Assembly: GCF_023856365.1 (NCBI RefSeq)
Contig: NC_064550.1
Coordinates: 18,911,629 to 18,975,628, forward strand
Source of the DNA: Brienomyrus brachyistius
Taxonomy: Eukaryota > Chordata > Actinopteri > Osteoglossiformes > Mormyridae
Length of the DNA: 64,000 nt
Reading direction: 5' to 3'
Positions within the stretch are counted from its first letter, which is position 1. Each line of letters starts with the position of its first letter. Below the pieces are notes generated by a model. It ran no database searches. It saw only the letters and a program-made list of their open reading frames with translations, and was not told where the DNA came from. Below are positions 19,900 to 31,324 of the stretch, piece after piece. Made by a program: the position numbers and the translations under genes.

Positions 19900-22000
19900 C
19901 TTGTTATTATTTTACAAAGCTGATACATTTCTAATGATTCTAATCGCATCTATGCGAGGTCAGATATATTACGGAACTTGAAAAACATCGTTGGAAATAT
20001 ATCTGCGCATCACATCATTTCAGTCTTGTTGGGCAGAGGTGTTATCAGGTGCAGTTTCAGTACACATAATAAGCAATACAGGAAATTCTAGAATTTTATC
20101 GGAATTCCTCCTCAGTTATTTCTTTCACTTCTGAATGCTCCATTGGCATAAAATAAATCAGATACTATTTTCTGGACAGCAAGGTGTGAAGGCCAGTGCT
20201 TAACTGGTATCCGGCTCCCAAAAATTGTTTCTTACCGCTTGTACCACAGCACCCACAGCAAAAACACTACAGTAATTATATCTTCAATGGCTTCTAAAGA
20301 TCCAGATGTGGCCTCCCTGCACCTGGTGCGTACATCAGTGGGAACATCAAGGAGGCCAAGTGTTACAAACCCCAAAGATCCACCGGACAGCAAAAAGACA
20401 CGCAGCTAAGGCAAAAGTCTCTAAATTTCCCATATAGTATAATGACAAATGTATGTGAGGTCATATGTATTGGGAAACTGTAAAAACATCACAGAAAGAT
20501 TACAAATAAGTTGTAATTGCTGCAAATCCCAAAACCGACTTCACATAGACGTTTCGTCAAGCAGACGCTGGCCAGACGCATGTGTGCCGTGTGGGTAGCC
20601 ACATCAGAGTTGAGGCTTCTGTAATTTGTAAATTTGTTTTTTTTTTTGTCGACTTGGCTAATTTGTAAAATTTCACTTGCAGGAGGAGATTCTAAGCTGC
20701 CCCAACTGGTGCACAATGAGTTATAGCTTTATAAAATAGTTGCAGCAGACAATATATAGCATGCTATGCGGGAGTGCAGATGTATAAGTAATTATGTTAA
20801 TCATACTAATCATATGTTAACCGTGTATTTGCAGTGATTCAATGACAGAACGCCAATGTGCTAATCATTAATCAATGGAACACCCAAACATTAATAGTGA
20901 TTCAATGTCATATGATCAATATCTCAAATAGGGTCTAGAAGCCGAGACAGATTCTGGTAAATTGAGCAAGATGGGTGGATTTTACCTTGTTACCAAGGTG
21001 AACCAATAGAGCAGGAGAATAGTGTTTGTGATACATTTGAACTTGGTTTGTTGGTGTTTCGTGACCAATCAGGACTTAGAAGTCCTTATTGGGAATTGGG
21101 AGTTATGGTTTATCAGCTGGTTGCTCTGTGAGCTCCATGTGACTTGGTACCAAGTGCCAGAGTGTCACAGGAGCACTTTGCTGGGTGGCTGGAATAAAAG
21201 AGATTTCCTTTACTCACCAAACTGAGCGGTCCAGACTTTTAGTCTAAGTGTTATCAGAGAGGTTGATTTAAAATTTTTCTACCATACCCCGTGAGATGTT
21301 GCCCACAGGATTAGCTTACATTAGAAGCATTGAATATTAACATACTAGCTGATGCTGTAGCATGAAAAATGGTTATCTGGAAATAATGGGGAATTTATTT
21401 AATATATGTACGAGGTATATGTAAATCATAGTGGGGATTTATGTGGTATTTATACAATGTGATGCTGGACTGCATGGTTCTGTCATATGTACATTGTCAC
21501 AGATACTAGATGGTGATTTAAATTAATAACCACAACATATATTACTGTAGCAGAAGCCTGCAATGTTTTGCTTTGTTAGCATAAAGCGATCACATTTGAT
21601 CTGTCCCGGGAGTCATTTTTCTATGATGTCAATTCAAAACTTCAGTGAACTGCAAATTATGCATTTAAACAGAGCCAGAAAACGTATTTAGCCTGCTTTT
21701 ATTTAAAAATGACAGTAAGGGTGTAAATTATGGATGTTACCACTTCGTTTACACCGACTGAAACCTCTATGTGTTTTGCACGTGGGAGAAAAAAACAGTA
21801 ATTTCCACATGGCAAGACGGAACAAGAATCCTGTTTTCAGTGCTTGGTTGCCCATTAGCTCCCTGGTCTTACCAGAAAAGATGTTCTTTTGAAACTAGAA
21901 GACTACCAGAGACAGCTGACACCAGTTCACAGAAGGCTCGCACTCAGGGTAGATGCTAGCACAAATGCACGCAGACTAGGGGAAATTATATTACTAAACT
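19900..22000. other. no gene recognised
   Basis: A 39-codon frame from 20289 and an AATAAA near 21194 were noted but have no support. Sequence around 21000-21240 could be a solo LTR, but no matching ends were found. Confidence 0.4.
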
Positions 22001-22004
22001 TACA

Positions 22005-22065
22005 TTCATGGGTGTAAATAATGGGGGGGGATGGGGGCTTATAATCTCCCCCCCCCCCAATACTC
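22005..22065. repeat. G/C homopolymer hairpin
   Basis: The run tgggggggggatggggg is followed 14 bases later by ccccccccccc, able to form a stable hairpin. The leading catgggtgtaaataatggg also appears, inverted, inside the hAT element at 54641-55177 (cgtaatttacacccacg), so this is a repeat fragment. Confidence 0.5.
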
Positions 22066-22259
22066 AACCTAAAGTCCCTTGCTAACATTAAATGCCCTTG
22101 CTAACATTACAAAATTGCATAGCAAATACACAAATACACACATTAAATTACAGATTAAATTACATATTACAATGCTTGACAGACCCTGACATTGTACCAA
22201 AAATGAATAAATGCAGTTTTAGTAGGTAGAATTGTGCTCTGTGTTATTAGCCCTGAAAA

Positions 22260-22929
22260 GGACCCTTGTACGGAATCTCACTATGCAAGCACAACCAACA
22301 GGCAAGAATGAATCTCGCTACTCGGACACCAAAACGGGGGAGAAATCACATCACACTCAGTAGGTCGTGCACACACGGTAAGCATTTACAAAGCGACAGG
22401 ACACACAGGAGGATCGGACTGTCCTGGCAGCCTCCCACACCCAGTCCAACACAAGGTCCTGGAGGTGCGGCAGCGGAGACCGATGAGCCCTCCCTGGGTG
22501 CTGTGGGGGCGGCTACTAGCTGACGCAGGATTGCGGAACTGAGTTGAGTTGCTGGCAGTCGTAGAATCGCAGACAGATACTGGGCTGCTGGGAAAGCTGG
22601 CCTGTTAACAGGCACTGGGGTCCAGCCGCCCTTGTGCTAGTGTGAGACCAGCCTTGTCCCAGTGCATGACAGACCGAGACCCACGGCTGGTCCTGAAGCA
22701 GCAGACCATCTCAGACAGCTGAGTCTCTGTCCCCGCTAGCAGCCTGGCAGCCGAGGGGAGAGTCCCTTGGGCCGCCGGTGGTTATAAAACCAGACAACCA
22801 CCCCAATGTCCAATGGAGCCACTTGGCAGCGCGTGTCATGCGCTCACTTCTGCTTTTATCCCTTGGGTCAGGTGGTTGTGGGTGAGGCAAGTTTCTCACA
22901 TGCTGCACACTGTCCTGGAAGTTCATAGA
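22260..22929. other. GC-richer sequence beside the gypsy relic; no gene recognised
   Basis: A minus-strand frame (22711-22926) continues beyond the integrase block and may be degraded 3' gypsy sequence. I see no domain in it. Confidence 0.35.
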
Positions 22930-23175
22930 ATCACTTGGAGGTACTGGTCCCAGTTATGCTGATGCTGGCTGGTCAGGATCAACAGGTAGATGGTCTGGGT
23001 CTGGTTGAACCAGGATATCACTCTGGGTGTGCAGTGGGGTGGTAGGGGTCTTATGGTTGCCCAGCAACTGGCAAACTACTGCCATGACAGTGGACTCAAA
23101 GTCCTGCCCCTGGTCATTGCCCCTGCTGCGGTGGCACTCTGCTCCAGGACCACATACGCCATACTGTGGAAGGAG
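22930..23175 (-). pseudogene. Ty3/gypsy integrase relic
   Basis: Read on the minus strand from about 23165: YGVCGPG...GNDQGQDFEST, then CQLLGNHKTPTTPLHTQSD. This is the retroviral-type integrase core (YGVP...SDQG..FES...C..LG..KTRTTP.HPQSDG). A shifted frame gives NWDQYLQV, as in the DWD..LP segment that follows in gypsy elements. No other pol domain or LTR is recognisable. Confidence 0.65.
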
Positions 23176-23361
23176 ACTAATTGTTACCTGAGTAACAAAT
23201 CTTTTAATTTCCTGGGTGCCACAGTCAGCAACATAACCGAGAAGAACCAGAGATCCTGCATAACCACTAGAATGCCAACAGCAGTCTCAGGCTTCAAAAA
23301 AGGACCCTGTCCACCCTCTGGAGTTCCATACATCTCTCCCAGTACAGGTGCACATTGCAGG

Positions 23362-23778
23362 GATTAGCCATTTCAGCAGGCTGCAGAGATTAGCCATTTC
23401 AGAAGGCTGCTGGGATTAGCCATTTCAGCAGGCTGCAGGTATTAGCCATTTCAGCAGGCTGCTGGGATTAACCATTTCAGCAGGCTGCAGGTATTAGCCA
23501 TTTCAGCAGGCTGCAGGTATTAGCCATTTCAGCAGACTGCAGGTATTAGCCATTTCAGCAGGCTGCTGGGATTAGCCATTTCAGCAGGCTGCAGGTATTA
23601 GCCATTTCAGCAGGCTGCAGGTATTAGCCATTTCAGCAGGCTGTAGGTATTAGCCATTTCAGCAGGCTGCAGGAATTAGCCATTTCAGCAGGTTGCTGGG
23701 ATTAACCATTTCAGCAGGCTGCTGGGATTAGCCATTTCAGCAGGCTGCAGGTATTAGCCATTTCAGCAGGCTGCTGAA
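23362..23778. repeat. 26-bp minisatellite, about 16 copies
   Basis: The unit attagccatttcagcaggctgcaggt repeats every 26 bases. The main variation is cagg(t/a) against ctggg in the last third, plus single-base changes (aac for agc, agaa for agca). The array is otherwise regular and recent-looking. Confidence 0.95.
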
Positions 23779-24209
23779 ATGACTCACGTCTGCGGGTGTG
23801 ACTCACAAAGTACATTTCATCAGCAGCTTTAATCTGTGCAACGCAGGTGTCTGTTCAGACTTTTCTGGGGCACAAATGCTTATATCAGATATGATGTATA
23901 ACATCTCGCATCCACCCATGAATCTTAGAGACAGTGTCACTCAGCGAAAGGCACAGTCACCTACAAAGACATGCTTGGCCTGTACAGAAGTGTGCTTGGG
24001 GGAATGGATGAAGGTCTGTGTCGTCTGAATGAGATTTACACCCATCCCCGTCATTCAGAGTGATCGATGGCTAGAAACTGATGTGTAGGAATCCGTGCCA
24101 ATAGTCAAAATATCCCTGTTATTTGCAATAGCAGGTGGTGTGCCAGCGTTAGAAAGAGGCAGTAGAGAGATTCAGATAAGTATCATTTAATTAGTGTGAA
24201 GTGTCTTAA

Positions 24210-25215
24210 CCACAATGAAGAGAAACTGAATCCCCTGGTTCTCAAGACTGCAGCGTTGAATGTCCGCTCAGTCAACAACAAATCTTTCATAGTAGGTCAC
24301 CTGATTGAAAACGAAACTTGGTGTCATTTCCCACACTCAGACGTGGATTGAGAGCGATGCTGCTCCTGTATTGACTGAAGCATGTTCTCCCAATTTCAGT
24401 TTTTTTCAAAGGGAGCTGGTGTAGTTTGCTTGTTTCATAGTACTCTATGCACTAAGCGAGTTTCTTACAGGAACTTCTCTATGTCTGAAGACCTTGAAAT
24501 GCATCTCAAGTGGGATAAATCTGTACTTGTGCTGCTTGTCTGTCATCCATCATCTATCGTCAAACTCGGCTTGGGGATAGAGTTTGGGACCTTCTCTCTC
24601 TGATATTTAACTGCTTTTGAATATGTTGTAATAACTGGTGATTATATATTAAGTATTAAACAGAGGACACATTCTGTTGTTGTGTGTTCACAATCACTTT
24701 CATTCATTCTGCTTATTACAGCATGTGTTAGACCCCAATCTTACACAAGGTAACACCCTGGATTTGGTGATGTTCCATCATCTGGACATCAAGGTTTCTG
24801 AAACAGCAGATATTTTGGTTTCTAGCCACTATTGTCGTCTTTGACATGCCAGTGTGTACCACAAGCCGGAATGATAAGAGGAAGGTTAGCAAAGGCTATG
24901 TTGTGCCTGATTGAGACATTTAATAACCTCGTTCTCTCTCTTCCTCCTATGAAACTCCCCCTCCTTTGAAATGCTTTTGTAGAGGTATTTAACTGCTGAA
25001 TTGCAGAATGTATAAATACTATTGCCACACTGAAAACTAAGACTGTATCAGATAACGTAAGAGGCTGATGGGGAACACAAGTCCAGTTTCGATACTCAAG
25101 AGAGACTGCAGACACACAGAAAGGAAATAGAAACACGCAAAGCACAAAACTATTTTGAAAGCCTTCAACAGCTAACTGAAAAATGCCAGAAAGGCTATAT
25201 TTTTAAAATCTGATA
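24210..25215 (+). pseudogene. L2-clade LINE endonuclease and linker relic
   Basis: Ordered matches to L2-type ORF2: LNVRSVNNKSFIVGHLI (24255 on; APE endonuclease start), then KGAGVVCLF.STL (24410 on), then NLTQGNTLDLVM...VSSHYC (24740 on; compare GHTLDLV...SDH.C), then TIATLKTKTVSDNV-like and CR.TER-like segments to about 25200. Stops and frame changes show it is dead, and no reverse transcriptase follows. Confidence 0.75.
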
Positions 25216-25219
25216 GAAA

Positions 25220-26060
25220 ATAAGAAAGACCCCAAATTCCACATGGCAGGGCTGGTGCAGGCAAGAAAAAGTGTGACGATCCACTGAGTGGCTCCAAGAC
25301 AGCAGAGAATTATTAAATAAACTGAACATGGGGAAAAGCACCAAAAGCAAGCAAAATGACTGCAAGGGGGTCAAAACAAACTGAGAAATAATACAGACTA
25401 AACTTAAGACCATTAACTAATCACAACAAAGAAAGTAATAGATAATGGAAATAGGGCTAGACAACACGCAAAGTAATCAACGGGCAGGAACGATACAGTA
25501 ACCAAACATTACAAATACAAACATTAAGTACATACTGACAAGCTGGATAACAAGCAAGAGCAGGTGTGGAACATGAGACAATTAACCAACCAGCACAGCA
25601 CAGGAAAACAGACAACAGGTGGAGGAACAGGTGGAGACAACAGGTGGAGGAACTTACCATAACAAGCAGAGGACTAGGGATCTCTAACAATCACTGAAAC
25701 TAAGAGCACTAAGCAGATACTAGGAATTGTTGCACTATGGATAATGGAACCAAAATACAAACAGGACCGGAAGTGAACTAGACACATGCAGGGCAAAGCT
25801 AAGACCGGGACACCAAATTGGAACATAACAAATGTAAGGGGAAACTGAAAACCAATAAATACTAATAAACGGATGAGGTAGGCCTCAAGCCAGCGTCAAA
25901 TCCAGGCCTGGAAGGTCTACAATTTGTAAGCCGCACACTCAACCCATAGCAGCTGTCCAGGGAAGCAAGAAAACAGACTAGGCTGGAAAGACCAGTGACA
26001 CCTGCTGAGGAAAGGACACCAAGAGCCGTGTTAGAGGGGTACCAACCCTGACTACTATTA
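25220..26060. repeat. A-rich unclassified stretch, possible dispersed repeat
   Basis: Follows the LINE relic directly. It has short internal repeats (caggtggaggaacaggtggagacaacaggtggagg) and resembles the style of the repeats at 4085 and 37126 without clear alignment. No coding signal. Confidence 0.3.
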
Positions 26061-26117
26061 ACAGATTGATTAACCCCTCCTCACACATATCATTCAAGTT
26101 TTCTATAGTTAAGAATC

Positions 26118-26395
26118 AATGGGCACGAGGCAGGGAACAACCCAGGATGGGGGGCCAGCCCATCGCAGGGCTCACTCACACACCATTCACTCACACAGGC
26201 AGACCTACGGGCAATTTAGCAACTCCAATTAGCCTCAGCATGTTTTTGGACTGTGGGGGGTGACCGGAGTACCTGGAGGAAACCCCACGACGACATGGGG
26301 AGAACATGCAAACTCCACATACATGTGACCCAGGCGGAGACTCGAACCCGGGTGCCAGAGGTGTAAGGCAACAGTGCTAACCACTGCAGCACCCA
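26118..26395 (-). repeat. DANA-like SINE, 3' end missing
   Basis: Runs from gggcacgaggcagggaacaac to ctcgaacccgggtgcc...gtgctaaccactgcagcaccc, reversed. The pol III B box (gggttcgag on the minus strand) is intact. The missing 3' end coincides with the edge of the duplication. Confidence 0.85.
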
Positions 26396-26634
26396 AATTA
26401 TGCACAGTAAAACCTAAAATTTAAATACAGTAATAATATAGTACGCTGTACATTATAAAGCACTGTACAATACTGTACTGTCTCTCTCTCAAATGAAAGG
26501 GATTCTGACATTTTAGCCTAATTCTCAAGAGACAATAGAGCATGAGAAAATGTCATGTACCCAGGGATGATGACGCCATGAAAATAATTATTTTTACACC
26601 CATCAAAGGATGAAAGGAACAATGAAAAAAAAAA
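26118..26634. repeat. local segmental duplication, copy A
   Basis: Near-identical to 27688-28197 over about 510 bases, including SINE sequence and a downstream non-repeat part (ttatgcacagtaaaacc...aggaacaatgaaaaaaaaaa). Copy A begins inside the SINE, which therefore lacks its 3' end here. Small indels (gagaaaatgtcat against gtcacg) separate the copies. Confidence 0.9.
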
Positions 26635-26639
26635 CCTAT

Positions 26640-27070
26640 ACCCTATAATTAACCTATACTGTGGTCACAGTATAGCTAGTCCTAAATCATTTTCTGTTGG
26701 TTGCCCTTTTCAGTCACCTGCAGCCATATGTAGCCTGTTTACCAAGCTTTCAGTTGTGTAATGAGCCGATACTTTGTAAATGTAATGTGTCTGTCTATTA
26801 GTACTGTAGGGTGATTCTGGCTCACATAAACAAATATTCACAATGCAGGCTTTATGAAGGTTCTCTGTGAGTCATAAGGACGCCCACCAGAGAGCGGCTT
26901 AACCACATCATTAGCTGACATCACAGCCACTTCTTCAACCCACGGTTGCACTTGGAGAAATGGTGTGCAATATAATGAATGACTCAAGGTGGACATCCAG
27001 TTTCCTGATCTGAAGCTCAGTACTGCTCATGGACAGGACCTAACGTTGCGAAATCGTTCTTAGCGACCAG
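26640..27070. other. no gene recognised
   Basis: Intergenic sequence between the duplicated copy and the Tc1 derivative. No motif of note. Confidence 0.4.
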
Positions 27071-27078
27071 TGTGTATA

Positions 27079-27507
27079 CAGCTCTGGAAAAAATTGAGAC
27101 CACTGGCAGAGGGCTACACTGTGAGGCAGGCTGCTTCCAGGGACAAAGTTTCTAAGTACAGAAGAACAATGTGAAGAAAATGACACTGGCAATGACCAGA
27201 AACCAGCCAGGTAAAGATGGCTGTCAACTTAGTGCCTCATACATTGGAGAATGACCTCAAGTGACCTTCAAAAAGAATGGGAAGCATTAAGTGATGTGAA
27301 GTTCCCTGCTTGGACAATTCATCACAGGCTCCTAGAAGCAGGTCTGAAGACCCATAAGGTGAGGAAGAAGCTCATCATCAGTGAGAAGCAGGGAAGAACC
27401 AGGTTGCAGTTTGCAAAAACAAAATGTATATTTTACACATTTACATACCAATATAATGAGAAATGACTGAAAATTTTGCTGTGGTCACTTAACTTTTTCC
27501 AGAGCTG
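27079..27507 (+). mobile_element. Tc1-type element, internally deleted
   Basis: Inverted ends CAGCTCTGGAAAAAATTGAGACCAC and GTGGTCACTTAACTTTTTCCAGAGCTG, with a TA before the left end. The internal frame includes WTIHHRLLEAGLKTHKVRKKLIISEKQGRTRLQFA, the end of the N-terminal DNA-binding region of Tc1 transposase (TVRRRL.EAGL...RKKP.L...RL.FA). The catalytic domain is gone. Confidence 0.85.
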
Positions 27508-27623
27508 TGTATTTACAGTGATTCCCCCATTTCTGCCAGTGATACATTCCAAGACCTACCCCATATATAGCACAATTTCTCTGTACATGCATATGTTAAT
27601 GTTAAATTGATAAATTATGCACA

Positions 27624-27964
27624 TCCATCCATTTTCCAGACCGCTTATCCTACTGGGTCGCGGGTGGTCTGGAGCCTATCCTGGAAGCAATGGGCACGAG
27701 GCAGGGAACAACCCAGGATGGGGGGCCAGCCCATCGCAGGGCACACTCACACACCATGCACTCACACATGTACACCTATGGGCAATTTAGCAACTCCAAT
27801 TAACCTCAGCATGTTTTTGGACTGTGGGGGGAAACTGGAGTAAACCCCACGACGACATGGGGAGAACATGCAAACTCCACATACATGTGACCCAGGCGGA
27901 GACTCAAACCCAGGTCCCAGAGGTGTAAGGCAACAGTGCTAACCACTGCACCACCATTACGCCC
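27624..27964 (-). repeat. full-length DANA-like SINE with target duplication
   Basis: Complete from the (ggat)n-side tccatccattttcc to the head accactgcaccaccattacgccc. It is flanked by 12-bp direct repeats, aaattatgcaca at 27612-27623 and 27965-27976, which marks the insertion event. Confidence 0.9.
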
Positions 27965-28197
27965 AAATTATGCACAGTAAAACCTAAAATTTAAATACAG
28001 TAATAATATAGTACGCTGTACATTATAAAGTACTGTACAATACTGTACTGTCTCTCTCTCAAATGAAAGGGATTCTGACATTTTAGCCTAATTCTCAAGA
28101 GACAATAGAGCATGTCACGTACCCAGGGATGATGACGCCATGAAAATAATGCTTTTTACACCCATCAAAGGATGAAAGGAACAATGAAAAAAAAAAC
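27688..28197. repeat. local segmental duplication, copy B (likely source)
   Basis: Pairs with 26118-26634. This copy has the complete SINE with both target repeats, so it is the likelier original. The duplication happened after the SINE inserted. Confidence 0.9.
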
Positions 28198-28261
28198 ATT
28201 TTTACACGAGACCACAACAGGCGGATGGGGAAGTCTGGGTATGGGAACGATGGGAGAGGAG

Positions 28262-28321
28262 TGACGTAGTGGGCATGTAGTGGGCATGTAGTGGGCATGT
28301 AGTGGGCATGTAGTGGGCATG
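28262..28321. repeat. 12-bp minisatellite (gtagtgggcatg), five copies
   Basis: Five consecutive units, identical apart from the edges. Confidence 0.9.
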
Positions 28322-28324
28322 GCT

Positions 28325-28823
28325 GGGCTGGTGGGTTTCACCTTTTACAGCCTGGAATTACAATGAAACCATGGTTTGAGCTTATGTCTGGGTATCAATA
28401 TGTAAAATCTCAACCCCCTCTGCCTTTCCAGTCGGACCATCACACGACAGGGTGCTGCATGACCCATGAACACGTGCATGTGGGACGGCGGCGGGGGGGG
28501 GGGTGATTCTCACTTGTCCTCTTTGGGAAATTGTAGCAGCAAATCACTTGAGATTTGGTACCCAGCCAATAAGAAGAGGAATGGAAGAATGGGGGGGGGA
28601 ATCGAAACAGGAATCAGGAGAATGACTCACATGGAGACTGGGAATTTATTGCATCACATTTGGAGGGTGACATTTACATATTTACATGGCCTTGCAGCCT
28701 CACACTCTGGGAGCACATTGAAGTAGGCAGAATATGCATGGGGGGGGGTACAAAATGTAGATCTGGAACTCCCCTCCGACTGGGGGCGCTAACAAAGGCT
28801 TTGCATGCATAGTTCAAATTTCA

Positions 28824-28830
<7 letters not shown>
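28325..28830. other. no gene recognised
   Basis: Contains G-runs (28491-28502, 28593-28600, 28740-28748). No coding signal. Confidence 0.45.
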
Positions 28831-28835
<5 letters not shown>

Positions 28836-28868
<33 letters not shown>

Positions 28869-29052
28869 CACAAGTTTGTATTCATATCTTTGTGGGGACT
28901 CTTCTTTGACTTATATGGGCAAAACCCAAATCCCAACAACGACGACCTTAACTCCTACCGAGCCCTAACCGTACCCACAAGTAACCAAACAAAATGCAAG
29001 ACTTTTGACACTTTAAGTTTTTTTGTTTTACAAAACTGAGTTTTCAAAAACT

Positions 29053-29130
<78 letters not shown>
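28836..29130. repeat. TA microsatellites around a dispersed repeat
   Basis: (TA)n at 28836-28864 and a longer tract at 29062-29128 flank the repeat body 28868-29050. The body is the reverse complement of the 17440-17690 family (gtggggac..., ctaaccgtacccacaagtaaccaa). Confidence 0.75.
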
Positions 29131-29132
<2 letters not shown>

Positions 29133-29586
29133 ATGTGATGTACATGTATGTATCCCTTTGGTAATATATATCGGTGTGTTTTGCATTAACATATGTATGT
29201 TTTTAGGGTACTTTATAAACTGTGGTCCTCGACAGTTTGAATGGCCACACTGCATTCATTTTGACACTAGAGAGCAGTACTGCATTGTGCATTATAAATT
29301 ACTATTTTGTGGGATCCCTCTATCCAGGGACGTTTTCCTTCTCAGAGCTGTATATTAAGCTTTGAAATCCAGCTGCAGTACTTTCCTTGACAGTAGTTCT
29401 CACAGGGCTTTGCTGTATCCTATAATACATCAAAACAACTGAGGCAAAGCTCATAATTATAACATTCCAGAAGAGAAACCCTGGGTTGAAGCGTACAGTC
29501 AGTCTGCTGATTAATCTGTTTATTTATCAAACCAGTTTAGGATTTGAGTGACAGACCTGTGGTCTTAGACAACTGAATCTTTACAT

Positions 29587-30523
29587 CAGTGTTTCCCAGT
29601 ACTTGCCCTTCCAGCAAAAATGTGGACAGTCAGGGAGAGAGTAAAAATGTGGTCTATATGGGGGTCTGTACCCTTTTTTCTGACAGTGTAGCTACAGTGC
29701 TGTGAATTCTCTCTGATCCTGTGCTCGGTTTTTGTGACCTGTAGCTGAAGGGTTATGGATTCTCTCTGGTCCTATGCTCTTTTTTGTGACCTGTAGCTAG
29801 AGGGCTGTGGATTCTCTCTGGCCATTGTTTGGGCCATGTAGCTATAGGGCTATGGATTCTCTCTGGTCCGATGCTCTTTTTTGTGACCTGTAGCTGTAGG
29901 GCTATGGATTCTCTCTGGTCCGATGCTCTTTTTTGTGACCTGTAGCTAGAGGGCTGTGGATTCTCTCTGGTCATTGTTTGGGCCCTGTAGCTATAGGGCT
30001 ATGGATTCTCTCTGGTCCGATGCTCTTTTTTGTGACCTGTAGCTAGAGGGCTGTGGATTCTCTCTGGTCATTGTTTGGGCCCTGTAGCTATAGGGCTATG
30101 GATTCTCTCTGGTCCAATGCTCTTTTTTGTGACCTGTAGCTAGAGGGCTGTGGATTCTATCTGGTCATTGTTTGGGCCCTGTAGCTATAGGGCTATGGAT
30201 TCTCTCTGGTCCGATGCTCTTTTTTGTGACCTGTAGCTACAGTGATGTGAATTCTCTCTGATCCTGTGCTCGGTTTTTGTGACCTGTAGCTGTAGGGCTA
30301 TGGATTCTCTCTGGTCCTATGCTCTTTTTTGTGACCTGTAGCTAGAGGACTGTGGATTCTCTCTGGTCATTGTTTGCGCCCTGTAGCTGTAGGGCTATGG
30401 ATTCTCTCTGGTCCGATGCTCTTTTTTGTGACCTGTAGCTGCAGGACTGTTCCTGTGGACTGTCTGGGAGGAAGTAAAAATGTGGACTATCTGGGGGTCC
30501 AAGGTCCAAGTTGGGAAACACTG
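29587..30523. mobile_element. non-autonomous hAT element filled by a minisatellite (937 bp)
   Basis: Inverted termini CAGTGTTTCCCA / TGGGAAACACTG, flanked by ctttacat (29579-29586) and ctttacag (30524-30531), a seven-of-eight 8-bp duplication. Between the ends lies a 48-bp tandem repeat (gtagct.(t/g)agggct(g/a)tggattctctctggtc...) from about 29690 to 30460. Short hAT-specific arms with aaaaatgtgga(c/ct) remain at each side. Confidence 0.9.
29690..30460. repeat. 48-bp minisatellite with 96-bp higher-order period
   Basis: Two monomer types alternate: one ends tctctctggtcattgtttgggcc and the other ends tctggtccgatgctcttttttgtgacc. The dimer repeats at exactly 96 bases (gacctgtagctagagg at 29937 and 30033). 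An isolated related unit occurs at 30785-30842, outside the element. Confidence 0.9.
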
Positions 30524-30844
30524 CTTTACAGGAATTGGACACTGAAGTTATTTTTCCACAGTGCTTGCCATTTTACTCTCATAGGGATAAACCACTGGTT
30601 CCACAGCACCCTGTGATGTTTAAAGAAGTAGTTTTAATACCCAGAATCCAGGTACAAAGATGCCTTGGATTTTGCACTTTGCAGTTATTTGTGTTTTTAT
30701 GCAGATGATACTTTGGATTTTATGTAACCACAGCAGATTAGAGGAGTTTTTAGTGGAAGATTTTACTTATTGGCCTGACTTTGAAGTTACAGGGCTGTGG
30801 GTTCTCTCTGGTCCTGTGTTCAGTGTCTGTGACCTGTAGTTATA

Positions 30845-30905
30845 CAAGTATGTTTGTATGTTTATTTAACAGACACTTTTGATCAAAGTCATGTACAAGC
30901 ACAAC
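30845..30905 (-). repeat. SINE 3'-tail fragment
   Basis: Reads gtttatttaacagacacttttgatcaaagtcatgtac, the reverse of the familiar SINE tail (gtacatgactttgatcaaaagtgtctgttaaataaac). Similar tails occur at 31775, 42075, 59230 and 61420. Confidence 0.55.
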
Positions 30906-31324
30906 ACCTAGTAGACTGCTGTGGTTTATTTCCATTGTTTTCAGACACTAAAGCGATGTTGATTTTACTTGTAATACATTTATATTTACTATTTATAGTA
31001 GCAATAGTAACAAACTGAGGTTTGATCAGTCAGTGAGAATGAGAAACTGGGAACCGACAATCCTTCAGAATTTTTGGATCTCAGGAGCATATTTACACTG
31101 ACATACTGATAATTTTGACTCTCATGGTTAAAACAATGCTGACTGTTCTTTTCATTTTGGTGGCTTTGATTAATTCATTGGTGGAATTATTTGCTTTTGA
31201 GACACCAGTTAATTGTTTTGTGTGAGTTACAGGCTTTTGCAGATAAACCATAGTATGATGCTCTATGCATGAACTGTTTTGAGAAATGCTCTTACAGTCT
31301 TGAGAATGTTTAAGTATGTTTCAT

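Noticed and set aside
21000..21240. Possible solo LTR with AATAAA
   Set aside because: No TG...CA ends or target duplication could be found.
23362..23778. Possible CRISPR-like array of regular repeats
   Set aside because: The 26-bp units are contiguous without spacers, and the context is vertebrate nuclear DNA.
29753..29974. Repetitive minus-strand frame in the 48-bp array
   Set aside because: 48 is a multiple of three, so a frame stays open by repeat periodicity alone.
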